Made by a program: the position numbers and the translations under genes. Shown here piece after piece: positions 53,498 through 63,401 of a DNA stretch of 64,000 nt. Source of the stretch: JBBIRG01 sp964410965 (GTDB taxonomy: Bacteria; CLD3; SB21; JBBIRG01); contig CAYPIY010000002.1 in the NCBI GenBank assembly GCA_964410965.1, forward strand, positions 310,001 to 374,000, in the 5' to 3' direction. The notes beneath the pieces are model-generated. The model was not told the origin of the DNA and ran no database searches. It saw nothing but the letters and a program-made list of their open reading frames with translations. The number at the start of each line of letters is the position of its first letter. Within the stretch, counting starts at the first letter, position 1.

Positions 53498-54067
53498 TTA
53501 CCGCTGAACATATTTCCAGCATCCCTCTACATGATCGTCGACCATTCCGGTTGCCTGCATGTGAGCATAACAAATCGTTGTTCCCACAAACTTGAATCCT
53601 CGTATTTTCAGGTCCTTTGACATAGCGTCGGATTCGGCTGAGAAGGCCGGAATCTTACCGGGTGTCAATCCTTTTGGATTCCGAAGGGTTTTATGATTTG
53701 TAAATTGCCAGATATAGCGGTCGAATGTACCAAACTCTTTCTGAACTTCAAGAAAACACCGGGCGTTCGAAACAGCGGCATTGATTTTTAACCGGTTTCT
53801 TATTATGCCCTCATTTTGAAGTAATTTTTCCACATCCGTTTTTGAAAACCGAGAAACTTTCACCGGGTCGAAATTTTTAAAGGCTTTTTTGAAGTTTTCC
53901 CGTTTTCGGAGTATAGTAATCCAGCTTAAACCGGCCTGGAACCCCTCAAGGATGAGAAATTCAAATAATTTCCGGTCATCATGAACCGGAACACCCCACT
54001 CCTTGTCATGGTACTCACAATACAACGGATCGTCACCGCACCACCAGCACCGCGATTTGCTTTTCAT
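53498..54067 (-). CDS. tag: DNA-3-methyladenine glycosylase I
   Basis: Tag excises 3-methyladenine from alkylated DNA. The 189 residues show the zinc-snap ligands Cys7 and His20 (CWWCGDDPLYCEYHDKEWGVP) and the C-terminal His and Cys in DDHVEGCW. FEFLILEGFQAGLSWITILRKRENFKKAF forms the HhH-fold core, and the catalytic Glu is in EGFQAG. It lies 55 bases downstream of mutS and is probably read through from it. Confidence 0.95.
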   Translation of the reverse strand: MKSKSRCWWCGDDPLYCEYHDKEWGVPVHDDRKLFEFLILEGFQAGLSWITILRKRENFKKAFKNFDPVKVSRFSKTDVEKLLQNEGIIRNRLKINAAVSNARCFLEVQKEFGTFDRYIWQFTNHKTLRNPKGLTPGKIPAFSAESDAMSKDLKIRGFKFVGTTICYAHMQATGMVDDHVEGCWKYVQR

Positions 54068-54122
54068 AAAGCCTCTTTAATATTTCTAAAAAACATCATA
54101 CAAAGTAGATATGAATTTATTT

Positions 54123-56759
54123 TCATGAAAGAAGTTTCTTTATTTCATTCAGTTGATTCAGAGCTTCAACCGGCGTGAGGTGATCAATGTCTAATTGATT
54201 AATTCGGTTTTTTATTTTTTCCACTACTGGATCGCCGAACAAGGTGAGTTGAACACCTGGTACAGCAGAAGTCTGCATATGTTGCAAAAGCGAGGCCTTA
54301 TCCTGATGAGCGGAAATCTCGTGTGATTCAAGATTTTTCATCACTTCTTTTGCCCTCAGAATGACTTCTTGGGGTAGACCCGCGAGTTTCGCGACCTCAA
54401 TCCCGTAACTATGATCACATCCGCCGGGAACGACTTTTCGAACAAACACGATCTTATCCTGGTATTTATTTACCTGCATATTGTAATTCCGGACACGGGG
54501 AAGCAATTCAGCGATTTCGACAAGTTCATGATAATGCGTCGCAAAAAGGGTTTTCGGCTGATTTAGCGGATGATTGTGAAGGTACTCAACAACAGCCCAC
54601 GCAATGGATAAGCCGTCAAACGTGCTGGTACCTCGCCCGATTTCATCAAGAAGAATGAGGCTCTGCGTAGTAGCGTTATTCAGGATGCTCGCGGTTTCGT
54701 TCATCTCGACAAGAAATGTACTTTCTCCAGCGGCCAGATTATCAGAGGCTCCGACACGCGTAAAAATCCTGTCAACTATTGAGATGTTAGCCTTATCCGC
54801 CGGCACAAAGGATCCTGCTTGCGCCAACAATACGATAAGCCCCGTTTGTTTCAGATAACAACTTTTTCCTGCCATGTTGGGGCCGGTGATCAACAGAATC
54901 TGTTCTTCCGGAGTAAGGCGCACGTCATTCGGAATAAAAGGCTGGTCAGGCGGTAAAATCTTTTCAACGACAGGGTGTCGGCCGTTCGTTATCTCGATGA
55001 TGCCGTCCGTGTTGAATTCCGGTTTTGTATATTTATTGATTATCGCGGTTTCAGCAAACGAACAGTAACAATCCAGTTCTGAAATCAGACGTCCCGCTTT
55101 CTGAATTTGTTCCGACCATTTAGCAATATTGTTTCTTAAGTTTTCAAAATATTCCAGCTCAAGCTTTTGAATCTTTTCTTCTGCCGTCAGAATTTTTTCT
55201 TCAAATTCTTTCAATTCCGGCGTTATAAACCGCTCCGCGTTGACCATGGTCTGTTTACGGATGTAATCCGGCGGAATTTTATCCTTATGGACATGGGTAA
55301 TCTCAATGTAGTAACCAAAAACCTGATTGAACTGTACTTTAAGAGAATTGATTCCGGTTCGTTCCCGTTCTCTGTTCTGAAGTTGAGAGAGGTAATTCTT
55401 ACCGTCAAACGCAATGTTTTTAAGGTTGTCCAGTTCAGAATTAAAACCGCTTCGAATCACATTACCATCTTTAATCTGGATGGAGGGTTCAGCAACCATT
55501 GTATAATTGATTTCTTCAACAATCGGTGTCAGATCCGGAAGATTAGTATGTATATCACACAAATTTGCTGAAACACATTCCAGAATAATTTTTTTAATAT
55601 CAGGCAGTAATTCAAGGGAAAAGCATAAAGCGCGAACCTCCCTTGGATTTGCCCGGCCGGCGCAAATTTTTGAAATTAATCTTTCAATGTCCCCGATTTC
55701 TTTCAACGCATTAAGCAGGCTATTTTTAGTATCAGGGTTGGATATCAGCTCATCAACGGCCTGAATACGCGCAAGTATGTGATCCGGGTTTTTTAAGGGG
55801 CGCATAATCCATTGCTTCATCATGCGGCCACCCATTGCGGTTTGAGTATGATCCAAAACAGAAATCAGGCTACCGAACCGGTTGTCAGAAGATGAAGAAT
55901 CGAATATGTCCAGATTTTGCAACGTCACTGAATCTATCATCATGGTGCCGGAAAGCGCAATGACTGATATACCGTTAATCTGAGATAAAGATGTTCTCTG
56001 CGTTTCTTTCAGATAATGAAAAATAACCCCTGCCGCAATAAGTCCCAGCGGCAGATTCTCAATTCCAAAACCCTTAAGTGAGTGTGTTTTGAAGTGCGAT
56101 AACAAAATATCGTAAGCATAATTTTCATTGAATAGCCAGTCATCCTGACGGGTTATAACCGGAAACCAGCCCAGCGGTTTTAAAAAATTTTTTATCTGGT
56201 CATATGCAGAAAACGAAACAACAATTTCTGACGGATGAACCAGTTTTAAATAATTAATTATTGAAAGATGATCAAGTTGACCGGTATAAAATTCACCGGT
56301 TGATGCATCGAGGATGGACAAGCCGAACACAGATTTATCGTTTTCCATGCCTGTTGCGATGCAGGCGAGGAAATTGTTTGTTTTCTGGTCGAGTATTTTA
56401 TCGGACAGCGTTGTTCCGGGCGTTACAATTTCGGTCACATCTCTCCGGACTATCCCCTTCGCCGTTTTAGGATCTTCAACCTGTTCACAAACCGCTACAC
56501 GAAAACCCGAACGAATTAATTTCGGCATATAACTGTCAAGTGAATGATAAGGAAAACCGGCAAGCGCAACATGAGCGGCTTTACCATTAGCCCGTTTAGT
56601 AAGAGTAATTCCAAGAATTTTGTGAACCAGCCTCGCGTCTTCATCAAAGGTTTCGTAAAAATCACCCATCCGGTAAAGCAGGATCGTATCCTTATATTTT
56701 GACTTGATCTCAAAATATTGCCTCATTAACGGAGTGCTGTCCTGTAATACTTTTGGCAT
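54123..56759 (-). CDS. mutS: DNA mismatch repair protein MutS
   Basis: MutS recognises base mismatches and starts repair. The 878 residues have the mismatch-contacting FxE in YRMGDFYETF, connector and lever domains, the clamp (~430-530), and the ATPase with Walker A GPNMAGKSCYLKQ, the ST-motif region and the DEIGRGTSTFDG Walker B block. ATHYHELVE and the C-terminal dimer helices are present. tusA lies 25 bases upstream. The ribosome-binding site is weak. Confidence 0.97.
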   Translation of the reverse strand: MPKVLQDSTPLMRQYFEIKSKYKDTILLYRMGDFYETFDEDARLVHKILGITLTKRANGKAAHVALAGFPYHSLDSYMPKLIRSGFRVAVCEQVEDPKTAKGIVRRDVTEIVTPGTTLSDKILDQKTNNFLACIATGMENDKSVFGLSILDASTGEFYTGQLDHLSIINYLKLVHPSEIVVSFSAYDQIKNFLKPLGWFPVITRQDDWLFNENYAYDILLSHFKTHSLKGFGIENLPLGLIAAGVIFHYLKETQRTSLSQINGISVIALSGTMMIDSVTLQNLDIFDSSSSDNRFGSLISVLDHTQTAMGGRMMKQWIMRPLKNPDHILARIQAVDELISNPDTKNSLLNALKEIGDIERLISKICAGRANPREVRALCFSLELLPDIKKIILECVSANLCDIHTNLPDLTPIVEEINYTMVAEPSIQIKDGNVIRSGFNSELDNLKNIAFDGKNYLSQLQNRERERTGINSLKVQFNQVFGYYIEITHVHKDKIPPDYIRKQTMVNAERFITPELKEFEEKILTAEEKIQKLELEYFENLRNNIAKWSEQIQKAGRLISELDCYCSFAETAIINKYTKPEFNTDGIIEITNGRHPVVEKILPPDQPFIPNDVRLTPEEQILLITGPNMAGKSCYLKQTGLIVLLAQAGSFVPADKANISIVDRIFTRVGASDNLAAGESTFLVEMNETASILNNATTQSLILLDEIGRGTSTFDGLSIAWAVVEYLHNHPLNQPKTLFATHYHELVEIAELLPRVRNYNMQVNKYQDKIVFVRKVVPGGCDHSYGIEVAKLAGLPQEVILRAKEVMKNLESHEISAHQDKASLLQHMQTSAVPGVQLTLFGDPVVEKIKNRINQLDIDHLTPVEALNQLNEIKKLLS

Positions 56760-56784
56760 GAGAAACTGAATATTTAAAATATGT

Positions 56785-57030
56785 TTATTTTATTTTTCTT
56801 ATAAACACGCTGTCGTAACCGTTATTTTCCAGAAAACCCATGAATTCCTGCTCTTTTTCAGCACACCATAAACGCAAGTCCGTTTTTGTTCCTTTATCAG
56901 CCACCAAGATTTCCAGGACGTTATTTACAGTTAAAGATGCCATTACATCCTGGGTCAGGTGAATCGGCCTCGGACACGGCAGGTTACGCGCGTCGATCGT
57001 TTTATCCGGTTTAATATTGGTTAAATCCAT
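56785..57030 (-). CDS. TusA-family sulfur carrier
   Basis: This 81-residue protein of the TusA/SirA family has the key CPxP motif in DARNLPCPRPIHLT, whose Cys carries persulfide sulfur. Members deliver sulfur for tRNA thiolation, molybdenum cofactor synthesis or sulfur oxidation. No dsr or sox gene is near, so a biosynthetic role is more likely. It has an AAAGGAT site and lies between pbp1A and mutS with 14- and 25-base gaps. Confidence 0.93.
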   Translation of the reverse strand: MDLTNIKPDKTIDARNLPCPRPIHLTQDVMASLTVNNVLEILVADKGTKTDLRLWCAEKEQEFMGFLENNGYDSVFIRKIK

Positions 57031-57044
57031 TTTGAATCCTTTGT

Positions 57045-59396
57045 TTAGTATCGGTTACTTTTCTTTTTTTTGACTGATTTGGAAACACCGGTATGTATTG
57101 TGCACATATCTGTCGGCTGGTATTTTATATGAAACACTTCATTGACTTTTTTAGGACAAACGGCATTAGCCAGTAAACCCGATTCTTCACAAATATCCAA
57201 CCGAACGATATCAGGAGGCATTTCAAAATCATCTACCGGAAGATTAAGTTCTTTATGAGCTTCAGCCATGAAACGTCCCCACAGCGGAGACGCCACTATA
57301 GCTCCGGGATTTTTACTTCCGAGGTTGAACTCATAGGAATCATATCCGACCCAGACACCCGCGGCGATATTGGGAGTATAGCCGATAAACCAGCCGTCTG
57401 TCCATTTTTGGGTTGTACCTGTTTTTACGGCGGCGGGACGGTCAAAACCATATCGGCGGGCAAACCGACCGGTCCCTGTCTCAGCGTCGATGCCTGATTT
57501 CATCATATCCGTCATAATATAAGCCGTGGCCGGGCTAAGAACTTCTTTCCGCCGCGGAGTATATTGCCACAAGATATTCCCGTCTCTGTCTTCAATTTTC
57601 AATATGCTTACGGGTTCTGTACGGACTCCTTTATTAGCGAAAATCGAATATGCTGAAACCATTTCAAGAGGGATAACATCCGAGACACCAAGCGCCAGAG
57701 CGTCTACGGCGGGCATTGGAGTTGACAGGCCCATTTTTGCGACAAGTTTTACAACTTCCTGAACGGGGACGACTTCCTGCATAAGCCGTACGGATACTAA
57801 ATTCAGGGACTTTGCGAGTGCCTCACGGAGCGTTGTCGGTCCGCCCCGGCTGCCATCGTAATTCTGCGGTGTCCAGCGGGTACCGTCTTCCATAATCAAG
57901 ACAACGTCCTGATTCAGAACTTTGAAAGAAGGTGAATATCCGTTATCTACGGCGACAGTATAAAGAAAAGGTTTAAAAGTTGATCCGGCCTGTCTTTGAA
58001 TTTGAGTTACGTGGTTAAGTTTGAACTGATTGAAATTACGCCCTCCTATCATGGCTAATATATAACCGTTTGTCGGATCCAAAGCTACAAACCCGGTTTG
58101 CACCGTTCCGTAAAGCTGACAGAGAGAGTCAACGGCTTTGGTGTCTGATAACAAAGTATTGATGTCATCCTGTGAATAACCATCCCGGAGCAAATAGCGG
58201 GTCAGATATGTTTTATAACTATTTTTGATCACCTTCGCACCGAATTTATCCAGGCCGGAAAATTTTTCAATTACACTTTGTTCCAGGGCTTTTTCGGCCA
58301 CAGACTGCAGTTTTGTATTCAAAGTAGTGAAAACGCTTAAACCGTCTTCATAGATATTGAACTTCAAAGAATCTTTCATCGACTCAAGCTGGAGCCTTAT
58401 ATGTTCCGTAAAATAGGGAGCCGAGCCCGGATTGTCAGTTTCTTTTTTTGTAACAAAAACCAGATCCTTTTTTGAGTTATCATTGAATTGTTTTTCGGTA
58501 ATATAATCGCAATCAAGCATACGGCGAAGGACGATATTTTTTCTGTTAGCAGCCGCTTTATAGTTTTTAACATAATAGGTGGGCGCCTGCAGGAGGCCTA
58601 TTAAATAAGCGGATTCATTCAGGTTCAGATCTGAAACATCCTTGTTGAAAAAAATCTTTGCGGCTGAATGAATACCGTATGCCTGGTTACCGAAATACAT
58701 GTGCGTAAGGTACATTTCAATGATTTCGTTTTTTGAATATGTGCGTTCGATCTGGATGGCGGTGAGGATTTCCTTGAATTTACGCGTCAGCGTTTTTTCA
58801 AAATCGAAATACAGGTTGCGGGACAGCTGCTGGGTCAGCGAGCTGAAACCTTCCCGGCTGCTCATTGTCGTTAAGTTTACCATAGCCGCTTTGACGGCAC
58901 GGATCAAATCAACGCCCCAGTGATCGTAAAAGCGGTGGTCTTCTGTTGCCAGAAGCGCATGAATAACAGGTTTAGGAATGTCGTTGTACGGAATGCGGGT
59001 TCGCCGTTCCTTGTAAAACTCCTTGATGATTTTTCCGTCGGAGGAATAAACTTTTGTTGATAATTTTGGCTCGTAAACTTCCAGTTGTGAGATCGAGGGC
59101 AGGTCCTGGCTGAAATAAACCGCAAAACCGATAATAACACCCGCTGAAGTGCCCGTAACCAAAGCGAAAATTTTCAGGCCGGTCAGCCAGGGATTTCGTC
59201 CGGTTTTTATTTTTTTCCGGTTCATGGAAGTGTCTTGGGTTTCGGCTGTCTCATTTTTTACAGGTTCATCTTCGGGAATAAACACGGAATCCGTATCATC
59301 AGACGTTTTGACTTCGGATATGTTTTCACGTACAACCGGTCTTTCTCCGTTTTCCTGATTGTCTTTATCAATTTGTCTTTTTTTTCTCTGCATCAT
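57045..59396 (-). CDS. Bifunctional penicillin-binding protein 1A
   Basis: This class A PBP polymerises and cross-links peptidoglycan. The 783 residues begin with a charged cytoplasmic tail, then one membrane helix (~75-97). The GT51 domain has ATEDHRFYDHWGVD and a SLTQQLSRNLY block. The transpeptidase domain has the catalytic STFK (in RQAGSTFKPF), a KSLN motif and KTGT. LGVSDVIPLEMVSAYSIFANKG is typical. The C-terminal Cys pair (ICEESGLLANAVC) recalls other FCB PBP1As. A repeat-rich gap of 122 bases separates it from fmt. Confidence 0.95.
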   Translation of the reverse strand: MMQRKKRQIDKDNQENGERPVVRENISEVKTSDDTDSVFIPEDEPVKNETAETQDTSMNRKKIKTGRNPWLTGLKIFALVTGTSAGVIIGFAVYFSQDLPSISQLEVYEPKLSTKVYSSDGKIIKEFYKERRTRIPYNDIPKPVIHALLATEDHRFYDHWGVDLIRAVKAAMVNLTTMSSREGFSSLTQQLSRNLYFDFEKTLTRKFKEILTAIQIERTYSKNEIIEMYLTHMYFGNQAYGIHSAAKIFFNKDVSDLNLNESAYLIGLLQAPTYYVKNYKAAANRKNIVLRRMLDCDYITEKQFNDNSKKDLVFVTKKETDNPGSAPYFTEHIRLQLESMKDSLKFNIYEDGLSVFTTLNTKLQSVAEKALEQSVIEKFSGLDKFGAKVIKNSYKTYLTRYLLRDGYSQDDINTLLSDTKAVDSLCQLYGTVQTGFVALDPTNGYILAMIGGRNFNQFKLNHVTQIQRQAGSTFKPFLYTVAVDNGYSPSFKVLNQDVVLIMEDGTRWTPQNYDGSRGGPTTLREALAKSLNLVSVRLMQEVVPVQEVVKLVAKMGLSTPMPAVDALALGVSDVIPLEMVSAYSIFANKGVRTEPVSILKIEDRDGNILWQYTPRRKEVLSPATAYIMTDMMKSGIDAETGTGRFARRYGFDRPAAVKTGTTQKWTDGWFIGYTPNIAAGVWVGYDSYEFNLGSKNPGAIVASPLWGRFMAEAHKELNLPVDDFEMPPDIVRLDICEESGLLANAVCPKKVNEVFHIKYQPTDMCTIHTGVSKSVKKKKSNRY

Positions 59397-59408
59397 ATCG
59401 GAAAGTCT

Positions 59409-59516
59409 TTTGCCACAAAGTCACTAAGGCACAAAGGAGTTGTATTTTTTTGGGCTCTCTATGAACTCAGCGGCTAACATTCTTTGTTTTTTAGTGTTTT
59501 TGTGTCGTTTTTCTTA
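59409..59516. repeat. Intergenic CACAAAG-type inverted repeat between fmt and pbp1A
   Basis: The left arm GCCACAAAGTCACTAAGGCA (59411-59430) and the right arm CTTTGTTTTTTAGTGTTTTT followed by GTGTC are imperfect reverse complements, separated by about 50 bases. The style matches the degenerate repeats at 27.5-27.9 kb, although the bases have drifted from CACGAAG to CACAAAG. Confidence 0.6.
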
Positions 59517-59518
59517 GT

Positions 59519-60457
59519 TCAATTGAAAAAGTCGTTTTTCCGTATCGAATATCCCCGTATGAATTCAGACGCAGTCATACGTTTTTTGGATGGCGGCTGA
59601 ATTTCTGTAATAAAAACCAAACCGCGGTTACCTGTGACAACGCCGATTCCTTTTTCATGATCAATACTTAAAATTGTTCCAGAATCGCAGTCCGGCGGGG
59701 CTTTTCCGTTAGAAACAGTAGACCGGTATAATTTATAGGGTTTGCCATTAAGCGTTGTCCACGCGCAAGGATACGGCGACAATCCCCGGATAAAATTTTT
59801 TATTTCCTGTGCGGAATGTTTCCAGTTGATCCGCGTGTTTTCTTTGGTAAGTTTCGGCGCTGAAGATGCCATTGATTCATTCTGAATGACCGGCTGAATT
59901 TGATTTTTTTCTATCAACTCAATCGTTTCTATTACCGCATCCGCGCCCAGCATGGACAGGCGGTCATGTAGTTCTCCCGCGGTTTCGTCTCCGCCGATAG
60001 CTGTTTTATTCTGAAGGATGATATTCCCGGTGTCAACTTTTTCTTTCAGAAAAAACGTGGTCACGCCGGTTTCTTCATCGCCGTTCATGAGCGCATGATT
60101 GATTGGCGCGGCTCCGCGGTAACGGGGAAGCAGAGATGCGTGCAGGTTAAAACTGCCAAATTTCGGAATCAAAAAAACTTCTTTAGGAAGAATCCGGAAT
60201 GCGATGACCACGATCAGATCTGGATTCAAATTACGCACAGCTTCGACGAACCCCGGATCTCGCAGATTTTCCGGTTGTATCACCGGGAGGTTGAGTTCTT
60301 TGGCGGCGGTTTTCACGGGCGTATAACTGACTTTCTGTCCGCGGCCTCTCGGAAGATCGGGAGCGGTGACCACGCTGATGATGTCATGCCCGGAATGCGC
60401 TATCCGGTGAAGCCCCGGAACTGCGAAATCCGCCGTTCCCATGAATATTATTCTCAT
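59519..60457 (-). CDS. fmt: Methionyl-tRNA formyltransferase
   Basis: Fmt formylates initiator Met-tRNA with 10-formyl-THF. The 312 residues carry MRIIFMGTADFAVPGLHRI, the catalytic block FNLHASLLPRYRGAAPINHALMNGDEETGVTTF, and an OB-like C-terminal domain (KLYRSTVSN..., then IQPPSKKRMTASEFIRGY). It is the first gene of a minus-strand group with pbp1A, tusA, mutS and tag. def is not adjacent, unlike in many genomes. Confidence 0.96.
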   Translation of the reverse strand: MRIIFMGTADFAVPGLHRIAHSGHDIISVVTAPDLPRGRGQKVSYTPVKTAAKELNLPVIQPENLRDPGFVEAVRNLNPDLIVVIAFRILPKEVFLIPKFGSFNLHASLLPRYRGAAPINHALMNGDEETGVTTFFLKEKVDTGNIILQNKTAIGGDETAGELHDRLSMLGADAVIETIELIEKNQIQPVIQNESMASSAPKLTKENTRINWKHSAQEIKNFIRGLSPYPCAWTTLNGKPYKLYRSTVSNGKAPPDCDSGTILSIDHEKGIGVVTGNRGLVFITEIQPPSKKRMTASEFIRGYSIRKNDFFN

Positions 60458-60687
60458 GTTTACCTGTTCCGCACCTGCATTTCTCAGGTAGAAATTTAAT
60501 AAAGATCCGCCGCAATATCTTCACAGAAACCGTCTTTTGTTATAAATCAGATTTATCGTCTGTGAATCTATGGCAACTTTAAAAGTACAAAATATTTTTC
60601 ATATTTACAAAACATTTGAATTTCACTTATCTTTTCAATATGTTCTTTCTTCGTTTTTGAAGTTGCATTAACTGAAGGATTACGTTT

Positions 60688-62043
60688 ATGGCAGCGCCCG
60701 ATATCATGGAAAAATTGGTTTCACTCTGCAAACGCCGGGGATTCATTTTCCAGTCCAGCGAGATTTACGGCGGACTCAACGGATGCTGGGATTACGGCCC
60801 GCTCGGTGTGGAACTCCTGAACAACCTCAAGAACGCGTGGTGGCGCTCGATGACACTCCGCAACGATATCGAAGGGATCGACGCATCCATACTCATGCAC
60901 CCGCGCGTATGGGAGGCCAGCGGCCATGTCGAGAATTTCACAGACCCGATGGTCGACTGCAAGGAATGCAAAGCCCGATTCCGCGCCGACCAGATCGACG
61001 AAGCGATGTGCGGCAATAAGGCCTATAAAGGCCGAAAGGCCTGCAAATGCCGCGACGAAGGCAAATTCACCGAAGCCCGCCAATTCAACCTGATGTTCAA
61101 ATCCTATATCGGCCCGCTGGAAGAAGCGAACGCCATCGTTTATCTTCGCCCCGAAACAGCGCAGGGAATATATGTCAATTTTTACAACGTAAAAGACACC
61201 ATGCGGCAGAAAGTTCCGTTCGGTATCGCGCAGATCGGAAAGGCGTTCCGCAACGAGATCAATACGAAAAATTTTCTTTTCCGCACCCGCGAGTTCGAGC
61301 AGATGGAAATGCAGTTCTTCGTTAAACCGGGCACGGACATGCAGTGGTACGAATACTGGCGCGAGGAACGCAAAAAATGGTATATGAGCCTCGGGATGGC
61401 GCCGGATAAGCTGAATTTCCATGAACATGAAAAGCTCGCCCATTACGCTTCCGCTGCGATCGATATCGAATTTCTCTTTCCGTTCGGCTGGGGAGAGATC
61501 GAGGGCATTCACAACCGCACCGACTACGACCTGAAACGCCACCAGGAATTCACCGGCAAAAATCTTGAATATTTTGACGATGAAACAAAAGAGAAATTCA
61601 TTCCTTATGTGATCGAGACTTCCGCTGGCGCGTCGCGCGGACTTATGGCATTTTTAGTGAATGCTTACAACGAAGATGAAGCGCCCACCGGCGAAGGAAA
61701 AACGGAAGTCCGCACGGTTATGAAATTCCATCCCGTTCTTGCGCCCATCAAAGCCGCCATTCTTCCTCTGGTTAAAAAAGACGGCATGCCCGAAATTTCC
61801 ATGAACCTGTTCAATTCGCTAAAACACCAGATGAAGGTGTTTTACGACGAATCGGGTACCGTCGGTAAGCGATACCGCCGGCAGGACGAGATCGGCACGC
61901 CTTACTGCATCACGATCGACAGCGACACGCTGAATGACCAGACCGTCACCGTCCGTGACCGCGACCTGATGACACAGGAAAGAATCTCACTTGATTCAGT
62001 GAAAAATTATCTGAACGATAAACTGGCGTTAACTGTTGAATAA
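60688..62043 (+). CDS. glyS: Glycyl-tRNA synthetase (alpha2 type)
   Basis: This class II synthetase of 451 residues is the homodimeric form. It has motif 1/GQ region features (GFIFQSSEIYGGLNGCWDYGPLG), a zinc-like Cys cluster (VDCKECKARF, CGNKAYKGRKACKC), motif 2 (FRNEI...FLFRTREFEQMEMQFF) and motif 3 with GASRGLMAFL. The C-terminal anticodon domain (~350-451) begins with RTVMKFHPVLAPIKAAILPL. GAAGGA precedes the ATG. The gene is visibly more GC-rich than those around sprA. Confidence 0.97.
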   Translation: MAAPDIMEKLVSLCKRRGFIFQSSEIYGGLNGCWDYGPLGVELLNNLKNAWWRSMTLRNDIEGIDASILMHPRVWEASGHVENFTDPMVDCKECKARFRADQIDEAMCGNKAYKGRKACKCRDEGKFTEARQFNLMFKSYIGPLEEANAIVYLRPETAQGIYVNFYNVKDTMRQKVPFGIAQIGKAFRNEINTKNFLFRTREFEQMEMQFFVKPGTDMQWYEYWREERKKWYMSLGMAPDKLNFHEHEKLAHYASAAIDIEFLFPFGWGEIEGIHNRTDYDLKRHQEFTGKNLEYFDDETKEKFIPYVIETSAGASRGLMAFLVNAYNEDEAPTGEGKTEVRTVMKFHPVLAPIKAAILPLVKKDGMPEISMNLFNSLKHQMKVFYDESGTVGKRYRRQDEIGTPYCITIDSDTLNDQTVTVRDRDLMTQERISLDSVKNYLNDKLALTVE

Positions 62044-62154
62044 CGATTCAATTATAGTCTAGTAAATGCGTTTATTTTTTCATTCAAGATATTCTTTGGT
62101 TTATTTGGTGTGTTACGCTGGCGAAACGAATTCATGCCTATCACGTTTTTAATT

Positions 62155-63387
62155 ATGGAAAAACAAAACATAGATCTCTCCGATCTCCGCATCAACCGGA
62201 ACAAGCAGGATTACGAGGAAGACTCCCGAAAGAAAAAGAAGGTTATCATAAATATTCTCATTTTTCTTTTTGTCATTGCGGCAATTTTCGGAGTTTACAA
62301 ATTAGTTTTTAAGGATACCGTCAAAGTTTCGGTTGTCACGGTAAATTTCACATATCCCTCATCATCATCATCGCTGTTAACCGCCAGCGGGTACATTGTT
62401 CCGCAGAGAAAAGCGTCCATCGCGTCGAAAGGCACCGGCCGGCTGGTTTATCTGGGCGTCGAGGAGGGCGATAAGGTCAAAAAAGGGCAGGTTATCGCCC
62501 GGCTTGAAAGCGACGACGTTAACGCGCATCTGAATCAGGCGATGGCTCAATTAGATATCGCCAAGGCTCAATTGAATCAGGAAGAAGTGAATTTCGATCA
62601 GCTGAAGAAAGAATTCAAACGGAGCGAAACGCTTTTTCAAAGCAAAGTCATCACTGAATCCGAATTTGATATTGTCAAAGCTCAATATCTGGCATCCGAA
62701 GCGCGACTGAACTCCGCCCGTGCGACTATTAAAGCGTATGATGCCGCGGTGGCAGCTGCCCGAATTGACATCGAAAATACCGTGATCCGCGCACCGTTCG
62801 ACGGTACCGTGCTGACCAAAGACGCCGATGTCGGCGAAATCGTCGCCCCGTTCGCATCATCCATTAATTCCCGCGGCGCCGTCGTCACTATGGCAGATAT
62901 GACATCCCTGCAACTTGAAGCGGACGTTTCGGAATCATACATTGAGAGAATAAAAATCGAACAGCCCTGCGAAATCATACTCGATGCCTATCAGGAAAAA
63001 CGATACAGGGGAGTCGTATGGAAAATCGTTCCGACAGCCGACAGGGCAAAAGCGACGATATTAACAAAGATCAAATTCCTCGAAATCGATGAACGAGTCC
63101 TTCCGGAAATGAGTGCAAAAGTGTCATTCTTAACGGAATCCATTCCGGACAACCTTCTGTCGGTTAAACCGAAATTAACCATACCGATGAGCGCCATTAA
63201 AATGGATGGTAACAAGCGGATTGTTTATAAAGTGAACAACAATATCGCCGAGGAAACCGAAATAACCACGGGGGAAATTATTGCCAACAAGATTGAGGTT
63301 ACGTTCGGGTTGAAAACGGGCGATGTAATCATCAATAATCCGCCTGAAAACATAAAAGACAAAGAAAAGCTTGTTATTGAAAAATAA
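62155..63387 (+). CDS. Periplasmic adaptor (membrane fusion) protein of a MacA-like efflux system
   Basis: This 410-residue RND/MacA-type adaptor starts with a charged cytoplasmic end and one anchor helix (VIINILIFLFVIAAIFGVY). The lipoyl half motif GTGRLVYLGVEEGDKVKKGQVIARL, a coiled-coil hairpin (~125-205) and the second half VIRAPFDGTVLTKDADVGEIV follow. Barrel and membrane-proximal domains complete it. I start at the ATG at 62155; upstream in-frame codons lack any motif. The ABC ATPase gene begins 14 bases after the stop. It probably links an inner-membrane ABC pump to a TolC-like pore. Confidence 0.92.
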   Translation: MEKQNIDLSDLRINRNKQDYEEDSRKKKKVIINILIFLFVIAAIFGVYKLVFKDTVKVSVVTVNFTYPSSSSSLLTASGYIVPQRKASIASKGTGRLVYLGVEEGDKVKKGQVIARLESDDVNAHLNQAMAQLDIAKAQLNQEEVNFDQLKKEFKRSETLFQSKVITESEFDIVKAQYLASEARLNSARATIKAYDAAVAAARIDIENTVIRAPFDGTVLTKDADVGEIVAPFASSINSRGAVVTMADMTSLQLEADVSESYIERIKIEQPCEIILDAYQEKRYRGVVWKIVPTADRAKATILTKIKFLEIDERVLPEMSAKVSFLTESIPDNLLSVKPKLTIPMSAIKMDGNKRIVYKVNNNIAEETEITTGEIIANKIEVTFGLKTGDVIINNPPENIKDKEKLVIEK

Positions 63388-63401
63388 GTTAGGAGTCCGT
63401 A

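Noticed and set aside
60721..61542. 273-codon open frame antisense to glyS
   Set aside because: It is a shadow of the GC-rich glyS codons; the opposite strand encodes a clear glycyl-tRNA synthetase.
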